Below are positions 1 to 7,281 of a stretch of DNA of 9,050 nucleotides, in pieces. The position numbers were made by a program, and so were the translations under genes. The notes under the pieces were generated by a model, which saw only the letters and a list, made by a program, of their open reading frames with translations, made no database searches and was not told the DNA's origin. Source of the stretch: Pseudomonadota bacterium (GTDB lineage Bacteria > Pseudomonadota > Alphaproteobacteria > Ferrovibrionales > Ferrovibrionaceae); assembly GCA_023433835.1 (NCBI GenBank), contig JAEYTW010000497.1:1-9050 (forward strand), in the 5' to 3' direction. Positions within the stretch are counted from its first letter, which is position 1, and the number at the start of each line of letters is the position of its first letter.

Positions 1-413
1 GCGCCGGCCTGGGCGGCAAGCCGCGCGGCGATGGCGCCGATCTGCGCCGTCACGTGGCGGCCGCCCCGCCGGTCGGTCGGCTCGACCGCCTCGGCCACGA
101 CGACGCCGAGCAGGTTGGCCAATGCCACGTGGATCTTGGTGCCGCCGAGGTCGATGCCGACGACATAGGCGCCGGCATCGTTGATCTCGTAGGTGGTGGC
201 GGTGCGGCCCAGCCCGCCCGAGGTGCGGCCGCTTTCACGGATCCAGCCGCCGTCCTCCAGCACCCGCGCCACTTCCGAGGTCGTCTGCTTGGACAGCCCG
301 GTCAGCCGCGCCAGTTCGGCCCGCGAGATCGGGCCGCGATGCAGCACCGCCTCGAACACCTGGCGGACCGAGAGCTGGCGGGCGACATGCGCGGTCTGAG
401 GATCTGATGTCAT
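1..413 (-). CDS. ROK-family transcriptional regulator (N-terminal 137 residues, 3' end off the window)
   Basis: The leftward reading frame begins at the ATG complementary to 411-413 and runs off the left edge, so only the N-terminal third of a protein of about 380-400 residues is visible. Residues about 15-65 form a winged helix-turn-helix, with the recognition segment around LARLTGLSKQTTSEVARVLE. The ROK ATPase-like domain begins near residue 83 with VVGIDLGGTKIHVALAN, where DLGGTK (88-93) is the phosphate-binding loop. HTH plus ROK is the architecture of NagC, Mlc and XylR, sugar-responsive repressors that bind an operator and release it on ligand binding or protein contact. The kinase catalytic aspartate and the zinc site lie outside the window, so loss of kinase activity cannot be judged. 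It is divergent from an ABC transporter/oxidoreductase operon, its likely target. The ligand is unknown. The family call is firm. Confidence 0.93.
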   Translation of the reverse strand, partial: MTSDPQTAHVARQLSVRQVFEAVLHRGPISRAELARLTGLSKQTTSEVARVLEDGGWIRESGRTSGGLGRTATTYEINDAGAYVVGIDLGGTKIHVALANLLGVVVAEAVEPTDRRGGRHVTAQIGAIAARLAAQAG

Positions 414-428
414 CGCGGCTCCGGCCAC

Positions 429-459
429 TTCGTCTACCTTCCGAACGAATAGACGGAAG
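429..459. promoter_or_regulatory. Overlapping inverted repeats, candidate ROK operator
   Basis: Three exact inverted pairs are interleaved here: TTCGT (429-433) with ACGAA (445-449), CGTCTA (431-436) with TAGACG (450-455), and CTTCCG (438-443) with CGGAAG (454-459). They cover the predicted -10 element and transcription start of the ROK gene, the usual position for an autorepressor's site. That ROK binds here is inference. The site is about 140 bp upstream of the start codon of the divergent operon, so control of that operon from this site would need its promoter to lie nearby or a second site. Confidence 0.4.
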
Positions 460-476
460 AACGCTCGATCCGTCAA
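448..476 (-). promoter_or_regulatory. Predicted sigma70-like promoter of the ROK gene
   Basis: Read on the minus strand, TTGACG (471-476, five of six matches to the -35 consensus) is followed after exactly 17 bases by TCTATT (448-453, four of six matches to the -10 consensus). Transcription would start near 441, giving a leader of about 28 nt before the ROK start codon at 413. The -10 hexamer lies within inverted repeats described separately. Prediction by consensus matching only. Confidence 0.5.
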
Positions 477-498
477 GAGCCATCCCCTCGTATGCCGA

Positions 499-547
499 TT
501 GAAATCGCCTTCCTCATCGCAATTTCGTTCGCGACCTTTACAAATTG
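499..547. promoter_or_regulatory. AT-richer stretch with short inverted repeats upstream of the transporter operon
   Basis: This part of the 184-bp gap is noticeably AT-rich. It contains CAATTT (520-525) paired with AAATTG (542-547), and GAAAT (501-505) paired with ATTTC (522-526). A promoter for the rightward operon probably lies here. The best elements (TTGAAA at 499-504, TACAAA at 539-544) are not correctly spaced for one promoter, so I name no hexamers. Possible regulator site, weak evidence. Confidence 0.25.
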
Positions 548-597
548 AAGTCATCGTGCATGCTGGTGCCATGGGAACCGGTCAACGGAGGGGGAAA

Positions 598-2100
598 ATG
601 CGCAAACGCTGGTCGACACTGATTGCCGCCTTGCTGGCGAGCACCGCCTGGGTGGGGCTGGCCGATGCCGCCGCCCTGCGCGTGGGTATCCAGGACGATC
701 CGGATGCGCTGGACCCTGCCGTTTCCGGCACCTATGCCGGGCGTTTCGTGTTCGCCGCGATGTGCGACAAGCTGGTCGACATCGCGCCCGACCTGACCAT
801 CGTGCCGCAGCTGGCGGAAAGCTGGACCTGGGCACCCGACCAGAAATCGATCACCTTCAACCTGCGCCAGGGCGTCAAGTTCCACGACGGCACGCCCTTC
901 GACGCCGAGGCGGTCAAGTTCAACATCGAGCGCATGACGACGATGAAGGACAGCCGCCGCAAGGCCGAGCTGTCGGCCGTCGCCGGCGTCACGGTGCTCT
1001 CGCCCACACAGGTGCGCCTCGACCTCAAGGAACCGTTCGCGCCGCTGCTGTCGGTGTTGAGCGACCGCGCCGGCATGATGGTCTCGACCAGGGCCGGCGA
1101 CGACTTCGCCAACGCGCCGGTCTGCGCCGGCCCCTACAAGTTCGTCGAGCGCAAGGCGCGCGACCTGATCAAGCTTGAGAAATTCGCCGACTACTGGGAT
1201 GCCAAGTCCTACGGCTACGACCAGGTGGTGTACTACTACATCAGCGATTCGACCGTGCGCCTGGCGCGTGTGCGCGCCGGCGACCTCGACATCGCCGAGC
1301 GCGTGGCGCCGACCGACCTGAAGACGGTGCGCGACGACAAGAACCTGAAGCTGCATTCCGCACCCGGCCTTGCCGTCTCGCATCTGATGGTCAATGTCGG
1401 CGCCGGCGAGAAGGCCAACACGCCGCTGGGCAAGGATGCCCGGCTGCGCCGCGCCTTCGAACTCGCGATCGACCGCGCCGCGATCAACAAGGTCGCCTTC
1501 AACGGCGAATACACCGCCGACAACCAGATGATCCCGCCGTCGGACCCGTTCTATTCGAAGGACAATCCGGCACCGAAGCGCGACGTCGAGGCGGCGAAGA
1601 AGCTGATCAAGGAAGCCGGCATGACCACCGTGCCGGTCGAGCTGACCTTCGAGAACGCGCTGACCGACGCCCGTGTCGCCCAGATCGTGCAGTCGATGGC
1701 CAAGGAAGCGGGCTTCGACGTCAAGCTGCAGCCGCTGGAGACCGCGACGGCGATCCAGCGCTACCTCGCCGGCAATTTCGAGATGTATATCGGCAACTGG
1801 TCGGGCCGCGGCGATCCGGATCCGACGCTCTATGCCTTCTTCGCCTGCAACGGCGGCCAGAACGTCAACAAGTACTGCAACAAGGACCTCGAGGGCGTGC
1901 TGAACCAGGCGCGTGCCGAGGGCGACGTGGGCAAGCGCAAGGCGCTCTACGCCAAGGCCACCGGCATCTACCTGACCGACCTGCCGACCATCCCGATCTA
2001 TCACCCGAACTGGTTCTTCGCCGCGCGCGCGGCCGTCGACGGCCTCGCGGTCTATCCCGACGGCCTGTTGCGGCTGAAGGGCGTCAAGCCGGCCGGCTGA
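598..2100 (+). CDS. Periplasmic ABC transporter substrate-binding protein, family 5 (SBP_bac_5)
   Basis: A 500-residue secreted binding protein that would capture a solute in the periplasm and deliver it to the two permeases encoded just downstream. The ATG at 598 is chosen because GGAGGGGG (587-594) precedes it and a typical signal peptide follows: positive RKR, a hydrophobic stretch, then ADA at 22-24 as the likely signal peptidase I site. No lipobox cysteine is seen. Family 5 hallmarks are the N-terminal block with LRVGIQDDPDALDP, the segment FHDGTPFDAEAVKFNIER, AGPYKF, and a C-terminal GDPDPTLYAFFACNG region. Four cysteines remain in the mature protein (C56, C176, C417, C427); C417 and C427 are close enough to form a disulfide, by inference. 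Family members bind peptides, glutathione, nickel, opines or sugars, so the substrate is not determined. Its stop codon overlaps the next gene's start (TGATG). Confidence 0.93.
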   Translation: MRKRWSTLIAALLASTAWVGLADAAALRVGIQDDPDALDPAVSGTYAGRFVFAAMCDKLVDIAPDLTIVPQLAESWTWAPDQKSITFNLRQGVKFHDGTPFDAEAVKFNIERMTTMKDSRRKAELSAVAGVTVLSPTQVRLDLKEPFAPLLSVLSDRAGMMVSTRAGDDFANAPVCAGPYKFVERKARDLIKLEKFADYWDAKSYGYDQVVYYYISDSTVRLARVRAGDLDIAERVAPTDLKTVRDDKNLKLHSAPGLAVSHLMVNVGAGEKANTPLGKDARLRRAFELAIDRAAINKVAFNGEYTADNQMIPPSDPFYSKDNPAPKRDVEAAKKLIKEAGMTTVPVELTFENALTDARVAQIVQSMAKEAGFDVKLQPLETATAIQRYLAGNFEMYIGNWSGRGDPDPTLYAFFACNGGQNVNKYCNKDLEGVLNQARAEGDVGKRKALYAKATGIYLTDLPTIPIYHPNWFFAARAAVDGLAVYPDGLLRLKGVKPAG

Positions 2101-3041
2101 TGCTCGGTTTCATCGGGCGGCGGCTCGCCGTCGCCATCCCGACGCTGCTGCTGGTCTCGGTGCTGATGTTCGGCCTGCAGCAGTTCCTGCCGGGCGACCC
2201 CGCGGTCGCCCTGGCAGGCGAGGAGAACAACCCCGAAGTCATCGCGCATCTGCGCGAGAAGTACCAGTTCGACAAGCCCTGGCCCGTGCAGTACGCGCAT
2301 TGGCTGTCGGCCTTCATGACGGGCGATTTCGGCACCTCGGTGCGCACCCGCCTGCCGATCCGCGCGATGGTGGCCGACAAGCTGCCGGTCACCATCGAGC
2401 TTGCCACCCTCTCGATGCTGATCGCGCTGGTGATCGGCATTCCGGCCGGCGTCATCGCCGCCCTGCGCCGCGGCGGCGTCACCGACTACGCGGTCAGCGT
2501 CGTCGGGCTCGCCGGCCTCTCGATCCCGAGCTTCTGGCTCGGCATCATGCTGATCCTCGCCTTCTCGGTCGGGCTGGGCTGGCTGCCGTCGGGCGGCTAC
2601 GTGCCGATGTCGGAGAGCATCGTCGGCAATCTCAGGTCGATGCTGTTGCCTTCGGTGGTGCTCGGCACCGCCGCCACGGCCGTCATCATGCGCCACACCC
2701 GCTCGGCCATGCTGACCGTGCTGAAGCAGGATTTCGTGCGCACCGCGCGGGCCAAGGGCTTGCGCGAGCGGCTGGTCATAACACGCCACGCGCTCCGCAA
2801 CGGGCTGATCCCTGTGGTGACGCTCGCCACCCTCGAATTCGGCCATCTGTTGTCCGGCGCTGTGCTGACCGAACAGGTCTTCGGCATCCCCGGTTTCGGC
2901 AAGATGATCGTCGACGGCGTGTTCGGCCGCGACTACGCGGTGGTGCAGGCCGTGGTCATCGTCGCCGCCGCAATCTTCCTGTTGATGAGCCTCGTCGCCG
3001 ACCTCGCCTACATGGCGCTGAACCCGCGGCTGCGCGCATGA
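2100..3041 (+). CDS. ABC transporter permease, DppB/OppB type
   Basis: A 313-residue inner-membrane subunit forming half of the transport channel. It opens with a membrane helix (residues about 9-29) and the family motif LPGDP (30-34), then a large periplasmic loop and about five further hydrophobic helices, ending in a hydrophobic segment near 275-305. The cytoplasmic EAA-type loop that docks on the ATPase lies at residues about 211-241 (starting DFVRTARAKGLRERL). Length and layout match DppB, OppB, GsiC and NikB. The start codon shares one base with the stop of the binding-protein gene and has no good Shine-Dalgarno sequence, so translation is probably coupled. It pairs with the DppC-type permease immediately downstream. 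Confidence 0.93.
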   Translation: MLGFIGRRLAVAIPTLLLVSVLMFGLQQFLPGDPAVALAGEENNPEVIAHLREKYQFDKPWPVQYAHWLSAFMTGDFGTSVRTRLPIRAMVADKLPVTIELATLSMLIALVIGIPAGVIAALRRGGVTDYAVSVVGLAGLSIPSFWLGIMLILAFSVGLGWLPSGGYVPMSESIVGNLRSMLLPSVVLGTAATAVIMRHTRSAMLTVLKQDFVRTARAKGLRERLVITRHALRNGLIPVVTLATLEFGHLLSGAVLTEQVFGIPGFGKMIVDGVFGRDYAVVQAVVIVAAAIFLLMSLVADLAYMALNPRLRA

Positions 3042-3859
3042 CCGCCTGGCGCCGCCTGAGCCGCGAACCCGCCGCCCTGATCGGCGGCGCGATCGTGCTC
3101 GTGTTCGTCATACTCGCGGTCTTCGCGCCGCTGATCGCGCCCTACGATCCCATCGCCTCGGACTGGATGGTCGTGCGGGAGGCCCCGAGCCTGGCTCACC
3201 CGTTCGGCACCGACGACCTGGGGCGCGACGTGCTGTCGCGGGTGATCTACGGCGCGCGGGCCTCGCTCGCCGCCGGCTGCATCTCGGTCGTCGTCGCGAT
3301 GCTCTTGGGCATTCCGCTCGGGCTGATCTCGGGCTATTTCGGCGGCATCGTCGATGTCGTCATCTCGCGCTTCACCGACGCCCTGCTCGCCTGTCCGTTC
3401 CTGGTGCTGGCGATCGCGCTCGCCGCTTTTCTGGGGCCCAGCCTGGAGAATGCGATGATCGCCATCGGCATTTCGGCGATGCCGATCTTCACCCGGCTGA
3501 CCCGCGGCCAGACGCTCGCGGTCCGCACCGAGGATTACATCCAGGCCGTCATCGGCCAGGGAGTCTCCTCCCCGAAGATCCTGTTCGCCCATGTCCTGCC
3601 CAACGTCCTGCCGCCGATCGTGGTGCAGGCGACCTTGACCACCGCCGTCGCCGTGCTGGCCGAGGCGAGCCTGGCCTTCCTGGGCCTGGGCCAGGCCCCG
3701 CCGGCGCCGAGCTGGGGCAGCATGCTCGATGCCGCCCGGCAGTTCCTGGTCGACGCGCCGTGGATGGCGGTGTGGCCGGGCCTGGCCATCGTCGCCATCG
3801 TCGTCGGCTTCAACCTGCTGGGCGATGCCCTGAACGACGTCCTCAACCCCCGCGCCTGA
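3038..3859 (+). CDS. ABC transporter permease, DppC/OppC type
   Basis: A 273-residue inner-membrane protein, the second channel subunit. An N-terminal helix (residues about 15-36) is followed by the family motif containing FGTDDLGRDVLSR (from residue 56), then about five hydrophobic helices. The EAA-type ATPase-docking loop is at about 165-195 (starting EDYIQAVIGQGVSSPK), and the C-terminal region carries the common FNLLGDALNDVLNPR ending. The start overlaps the preceding stop as ATGA (3038-3041), implying translational coupling with the DppB-type gene. No ATP-binding subunit gene follows, although in most family operons dppD/dppF-like genes come next. The family call is firm; the substrate is unknown. 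Confidence 0.93.
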   Translation: MTAWRRLSREPAALIGGAIVLVFVILAVFAPLIAPYDPIASDWMVVREAPSLAHPFGTDDLGRDVLSRVIYGARASLAAGCISVVVAMLLGIPLGLISGYFGGIVDVVISRFTDALLACPFLVLAIALAAFLGPSLENAMIAIGISAMPIFTRLTRGQTLAVRTEDYIQAVIGQGVSSPKILFAHVLPNVLPPIVVQATLTTAVAVLAEASLAFLGLGQAPPAPSWGSMLDAARQFLVDAPWMAVWPGLAIVAIVVGFNLLGDALNDVLNPRA

Positions 3860-3873
3860 TCGGAGAGCGCCTC

Positions 3874-5106
3874 ATGTCACAGCCGCTGCGCATCGGTTTC
3901 ATCGGGTCGGGTTTCATCGCCCATTTCCACCTGCAGGCGCTGACCGGCGTACGCAACGTCGAAGTCACGGCGGTATACTCGACGACGGCGGCGCGGCGCG
4001 ACAAGTTCGCCGCGCGCGTCCGCGAGCTCGATCTCGGTGAATGCGTCGCCTACGCGTCGATCGCCGACATGATCGGCTCGGGCACCGTCGATGCGATCTG
4101 GATCGCCAATCCGAACCACGCGCGGCTGGAGGCGATGGCCGAGATCCACCGGCTGGTCAAGGCCGGCGGCACGACGTTGCGCGCCGTCGCCTGCGAGAAG
4201 CCCCTGGCCCGCACGCTGGCCGAAGCGCGCGAGATGCTGCGCCTGGTCGAGGATTGTGGTCTCAATCACGGCTATCTGGAAAACCAGCTGTTCTCGACCG
4301 CGGTGCAGCGCGGCCACGACATCATCTGGCGCCGCGCCGTGCCGAATGCCGGCCGCCCCTATATCGCGCGCGCCGCCGAGGAACATTCGGGCCCGCATGA
4401 ACCCTGGTTCTGGCAGGGCGAGAAACAGGGCGGCGGCGTCCTCTCCGATATGATGTGCCACAGCGTCGAGGTCGGCCGCTACCTGCTGACCGGCCCGGAC
4501 GAACCGCGCGACGCGCTGCGCCTAGTCTCGGCCAACGCAACCGTCGCCAATCTGAAATGGACCCGGCCGCATTACGCCGCGCGGCTGAAGGCGCAGATGG
4601 GGCCTGAGGTCGACTACACCTTGCGCCCGGCGGAAGACTTCGCCCGCGGCCTGCTGACCCTGCAGGATCCGGATGGCCAGACCGTGATGATCGAGGCCAC
4701 GACCTCCTGGGCCTATGTCGGGCCGGGCCTGCGCATCACGCTGGAACTGCTGGGGCCGGAATACGCGATGGAATTCTCCTCGCTCAATACCGGCCTCAAG
4801 GTGTTCCTGTCGCGCGCCGTGTCGGGCTCGGAGGGCGAGGACCTGGTCGAGAAGCAGAATGCCGAACAGGGCCTGATGCCGGTGCTGGAGGACGAAGCCG
4901 GCATCTACGGCTATACCCTGGAAAACCGCCATTTCGTCGAAGCCTTCCGCCACGGCCGCAAGCCGCTCGAAACCTTCGCCGACGGCGTCGCCGTGGTCGA
5001 GATGCTGATGGCCCTCTACCGCTCGGCCGAGCTCGGCCGCACCATCACCCTGCCCGACCCCGAGCTCGAGACCTACGTGCCCGTCGTGGCGCGGCCGGCG
5101 GCATAG
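3874..5106 (+). CDS. Gfo/Idh/MocA-family NAD(P)-dependent oxidoreductase
   Basis: A 410-residue cytoplasmic dehydrogenase. The N-terminal Rossmann fold shows GFIGSGFIAHFHLQAL (about residues 8-23), with a GxGxxA-like dinucleotide loop. The hallmark EKP is at 108-110, where K109 is the expected catalytic or substrate-contacting lysine. The second-domain motif GGGVLSDMMCHSVEVGRYL contains D192 and H196, spaced as in family active sites. Members oxidise or reduce sugars, inositols and related polyols, for example glucose-fructose oxidoreductase, myo-inositol 2-dehydrogenase and rhizopine catabolism protein MocA. The start at 3874 has CGGAGAG upstream and lies 14 bases after the permease stop, so it is very likely the last gene of the transporter operon. 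It may act on the imported compound, by inference. The 3' end overlaps the convergent LysR gene by 34 bp. Confidence 0.9.
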   Translation: MSQPLRIGFIGSGFIAHFHLQALTGVRNVEVTAVYSTTAARRDKFAARVRELDLGECVAYASIADMIGSGTVDAIWIANPNHARLEAMAEIHRLVKAGGTTLRAVACEKPLARTLAEAREMLRLVEDCGLNHGYLENQLFSTAVQRGHDIIWRRAVPNAGRPYIARAAEEHSGPHEPWFWQGEKQGGGVLSDMMCHSVEVGRYLLTGPDEPRDALRLVSANATVANLKWTRPHYAARLKAQMGPEVDYTLRPAEDFARGLLTLQDPDGQTVMIEATTSWAYVGPGLRITLELLGPEYAMEFSSLNTGLKVFLSRAVSGSEGEDLVEKQNAEQGLMPVLEDEAGIYGYTLENRHFVEAFRHGRKPLETFADGVAVVEMLMALYRSAELGRTITLPDPELETYVPVVARPAA

Positions 5107-5987
5107 GCCGCCGCCTCGTCCCTGAGCCAGTCGAGAAAGGCCGCCACCGCCGGGTTGCGGCGGCGGCCGGTCGGCGTCACCACGAAATAGGTGCGGTCCT
5201 GGCGCAGCGGCCGGTCGAACAGCACGACCAGCCGACCGCTCGCCAGTTCGCCCTCGATCAGGAAACGCGGCACCAGCCCGACACCAAGACCGTTGGCCGC
5301 GGCCTCGGCGGTCATCGAGAACTGGTCGAGCATCGCGCCGCGATAGGGCGTTGCCACCTCGATGCCGCAGGCGGCAAACCAGTCGAGCCACAGATTCGGT
5401 CGCGTCGCCTGCTGCAGCAGCGCCACCCGGGTGAGATCTTCCGGCCGCTCCAACTGCTTCGCCGCGCGATAGGCCGGGCTTGCCACCGCCACCATTTCCT
5501 CGTCGAGCAGGTGATAGGCCCGCGCCGCCGGCCAGTTGCCGGTGCCGTAATGGATGGCGAGGTCGAAGGGTTCGCGCTCGAAATCGAACGGCTCCAGCCG
5601 CGTCGTCAGGTTGACCGTGATGTCGGGCGTGAAGCGATGCAGCCGCGGGATCAGCCAGCGGCTGGCGAAGGTCGGCAGCACGGCCAGGTTGACCACCGCC
5701 CCGCCGCCGGTGGCCAGCACCGCATGGGTCGACTGCTCCAGCCGGTCGAGCAGGTCGCGGACATCGGTCAGGTAATTGCGCCCGGCATCGGTCAGGATCA
5801 CCCGGCGCTGCTCCCGCTCGAACAGCGCGACCCCGAGCGAGTCTTCCAGCTGGCGGACCTGCTTCGATACCGCCCCTTGGGTCAGCGCCAGTTCCTCGGC
5901 GGCGCGGGTGAAGCTGCCGTGGCGGGCCGCGGCCTCGAAGGCGACCAGCTCGGTGATCGAGGGCATCAGGCGGCGGGACAACGGCAT
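5073..5987 (-). CDS. LysR-family transcriptional regulator, GcvA/GcdR-like, probable regulator of gcdH
   Basis: A 304-residue regulator of normal LysR length. The N-terminal helix-turn-helix occupies residues about 14-58 (FEAAARHGSFTRAAEEL, TQGAVSKQVRQLE). The effector domain follows from about residue 97 and includes LPTFASRWLIPRL (104-116) and an IHYGTGNW segment, both typical of the GcvA, AmpR and GcdR group. The start at 5987 is preferred because GGAG precedes it with an 8-base gap; in-frame ATGs at 6005 and 6047 give extensions without family similarity, and the one at 5966 lacks a ribosome site. It is divergent from glutaryl-CoA dehydrogenase. GcdR proteins are known to activate gcdH in response to glutarate or glutaconate, so that role is inferred here. 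The stop lies inside the convergent oxidoreductase gene. Autorepression is likely, as in most LysR genes. Confidence 0.9.
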   Translation of the reverse strand: MPLSRRLMPSITELVAFEAAARHGSFTRAAEELALTQGAVSKQVRQLEDSLGVALFEREQRRVILTDAGRNYLTDVRDLLDRLEQSTHAVLATGGGAVVNLAVLPTFASRWLIPRLHRFTPDITVNLTTRLEPFDFEREPFDLAIHYGTGNWPAARAYHLLDEEMVAVASPAYRAAKQLERPEDLTRVALLQQATRPNLWLDWFAACGIEVATPYRGAMLDQFSMTAEAAANGLGVGLVPRFLIEGELASGRLVVLFDRPLRQDRTYFVVTPTGRRRNPAVAAFLDWLRDEAAAYAAGRATTGT

Positions 5988-6019
5988 CCGAACGACTCCA
6001 GGCATTCCATCCGGTCGCG

Positions 6020-6047
6020 ATAATCGGAAGATTCGTCGTTGCAGCAA
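6020..6047 (-). promoter_or_regulatory. Predicted LysR-gene promoter with two dyads between lysR and gcdH
   Basis: On the minus strand TTGCTG (6042-6047) lies 16 bases from GATTAT (6020-6025, four of six -10 matches), a moderate promoter for the LysR gene. Two dyads overlap it: AATC-GGAA-GATT (6022-6033) covers the -10, and TTGC-A-GCAA (6039-6047) covers the -35. Such sites within a divergent gap are where LysR proteins usually bind to repress themselves and activate the neighbour. On the plus strand, TTGCAG (6039-6044) with GATCAT (6064-6069) at 19-base spacing is only a weak gcdH promoter candidate, consistent with but not proof of activator dependence. Confidence 0.35.
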
Positions 6048-6102
6048 AGGGCCATGTCGCCCGGATCATCGCCGCCCTCGGACGAACCACAGGATCCCCG
6101 CG

Positions 6103-7281
6103 ATGACCGCCTATGACTGGACCGACCCCTTCGGCCTCGACGCCCAGCTGACCGAGGAGGAGCGCCTGGTGCGCGATGCCGCCCGCGCCTTCGCCACCGA
6201 CCGGCTGCTGCCCGGCATCACCGATGCCTACATGCAGGAACGCTTCGACCGTGAGCTGATGCGGGAAATGGGCGCGCTGGGCCTGCTCGGTTCCACCCTG
6301 CCGGCCGAGTATGGCGGGGCGGGCTTAGGCTACGTCGCCTACGGCCTGGCGGCGCGCGAGATCGAGCGGGTGGACAGCGGCTATCGCTCGGCCATGTCGG
6401 TGCAGTCCTCGCTGGTCATGCACCCGATCCATGCCTATGGCGACGAGGCGCAGCGGCGCAAGTATCTGCCGAAGCTCGCCTCGGGCGAATGGGTCGGATG
6501 CTTCGGCCTCACCGAACCCGATTCAGGATCCGATCCCAGCTCGATGCGCACCCGCGCGACCAAGGTGGCGGGCGGCTATTCTCTGCGCGGCGCCAAGATG
6601 TGGATCACCAACAGCCCGATCGCCGACCTTGCCGTGGTCTGGGCCAGGTCGGATGCGCATGACGGGGCGATCCGCGGCTTCGTCGTCGAACGCGGCATGG
6701 CCGGCTTCTCGACCCCGAAGATCGACAACAAGCTCTCCTTGCGCGCCTCGATCACCGGCGAGATCGTGCTCGACGACGTCGTGGTGCCGGAAGCCAACCT
6801 GCTGCCCAACGTTTCCGGCCTCAAAGGCCCGTTCGGCTGCCTCAACCGCGCCCGCTACGGCATTGCCTGGGGCGCGATGGGCGCGGCCGAATTCTGCTTC
6901 GAGGCGGCACGCGGCTACAGCCTCGACCGCAAGCAGTTCGGCCGGCCGCTCGCCGCCAACCAGCTGGTGCAGAAGAAGCTGGCCGACATGCAGACCGAGA
7001 TCGCGCTGGGGCTGCAGGCGGCGCTCGCCGTCGGGCGGCTTTTCGATGCCGGCACGCTGCCGGTCGAGACCATCTCGATCATCAAGCGCAACAATTGCGG
7101 CAAGGCGCTCGACATCGCCCGCACCGCCCGCGACATGCACGGCGGCAACGGCATCTCGGCCGCCTTCCACGTGATGCGCCATGCCGCGAACCTGGAAACG
7201 GTGAACACCTACGAAGGCACCCACGACATCCATGCGCTGATCATCGGTCGGGCGATCACTGGCATTCAGGCCTTCTCGTAA
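6103..7281 (+). CDS. gcdH: Glutaryl-CoA dehydrogenase
   Basis: A 392-residue FAD-dependent acyl-CoA dehydrogenase that oxidises and decarboxylates glutaryl-CoA to crotonyl-CoA and CO2, passing electrons to electron-transfer flavoprotein, in lysine, tryptophan and glutarate breakdown. The sequence follows human GCDH closely from memory. The substrate-binding stretch SGYRSAMSVQSSLVMHPI supplies R95 and S99, matching human R94 and S98 that hold the distal carboxylate. CFGLTEPDSGSDPSSM is the FAD-contacting block. NTYEGTHDIHALIIGRAITG near the C-terminus contains the catalytic base E371 (human E370). The start at 6103 follows AGGA (6091-6094) at a suitable distance, and the protein begins close to the mature human start. 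No frameshift or missing key residue is seen. It is divergent from the GcdR-like regulator. No CoA-transferase or CoA-ligase gene to make glutaryl-CoA is visible. Confidence 0.97.
   Translation: MTAYDWTDPFGLDAQLTEEERLVRDAARAFATDRLLPGITDAYMQERFDRELMREMGALGLLGSTLPAEYGGAGLGYVAYGLAAREIERVDSGYRSAMSVQSSLVMHPIHAYGDEAQRRKYLPKLASGEWVGCFGLTEPDSGSDPSSMRTRATKVAGGYSLRGAKMWITNSPIADLAVVWARSDAHDGAIRGFVVERGMAGFSTPKIDNKLSLRASITGEIVLDDVVVPEANLLPNVSGLKGPFGCLNRARYGIAWGAMGAAEFCFEAARGYSLDRKQFGRPLAANQLVQKKLADMQTEIALGLQAALAVGRLFDAGTLPVETISIIKRNNCGKALDIARTARDMHGGNGISAAFHVMRHAANLETVNTYEGTHDIHALIIGRAITGIQAFS

Noticed and set aside
537..564. TTTACA (537-542) with CATGCT (559-564) as a promoter for the transporter operon.
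   Set aside because: The -10 matches only three of six consensus bases and the spacing is 16, which is not better than chance for this stretch.
499..597. An in-frame 33-residue extension of the substrate-binding protein from a TTG at 499.
   Set aside because: It would bury the signal peptide behind a polar leader and lacks a ribosome-binding site, whereas ATG 598 has GGAGGGGG upstream and a standard signal sequence.
538..2004. A 488-codon open frame on the minus strand across the substrate-binding protein gene.
   Set aside because: Its translation is rich in R, G, H, D and V with no recognisable domain, as expected for an antisense shadow of a GC-rich gene. The plus-strand protein has clear family motifs and a signal peptide.
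2300..3037. In-frame 246-residue upstream extension of the DppC-type permease, suggesting a fusion.
   Set aside because: The extension overlaps the DppB-type gene in another frame and reads as arginine-rich, low-complexity sequence. The ATGA overlap at 3038 gives a normal family N-terminus.
4522..6090. A 522-codon minus-strand frame covering the LysR gene and part of the oxidoreductase gene.
   Set aside because: It is out of frame with the clearly recognisable LysR protein and low in complexity, with no ribosome-binding site tied to a family-like N-terminus. It is a shadow frame.
5776..6102. In-frame 109-residue N-terminal extension of glutaryl-CoA dehydrogenase.
   Set aside because: It would run antisense through the LysR helix-turn-helix region and has no acyl-CoA dehydrogenase similarity. 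The ATG at 6103 matches the mature family start and has a ribosome-binding site.
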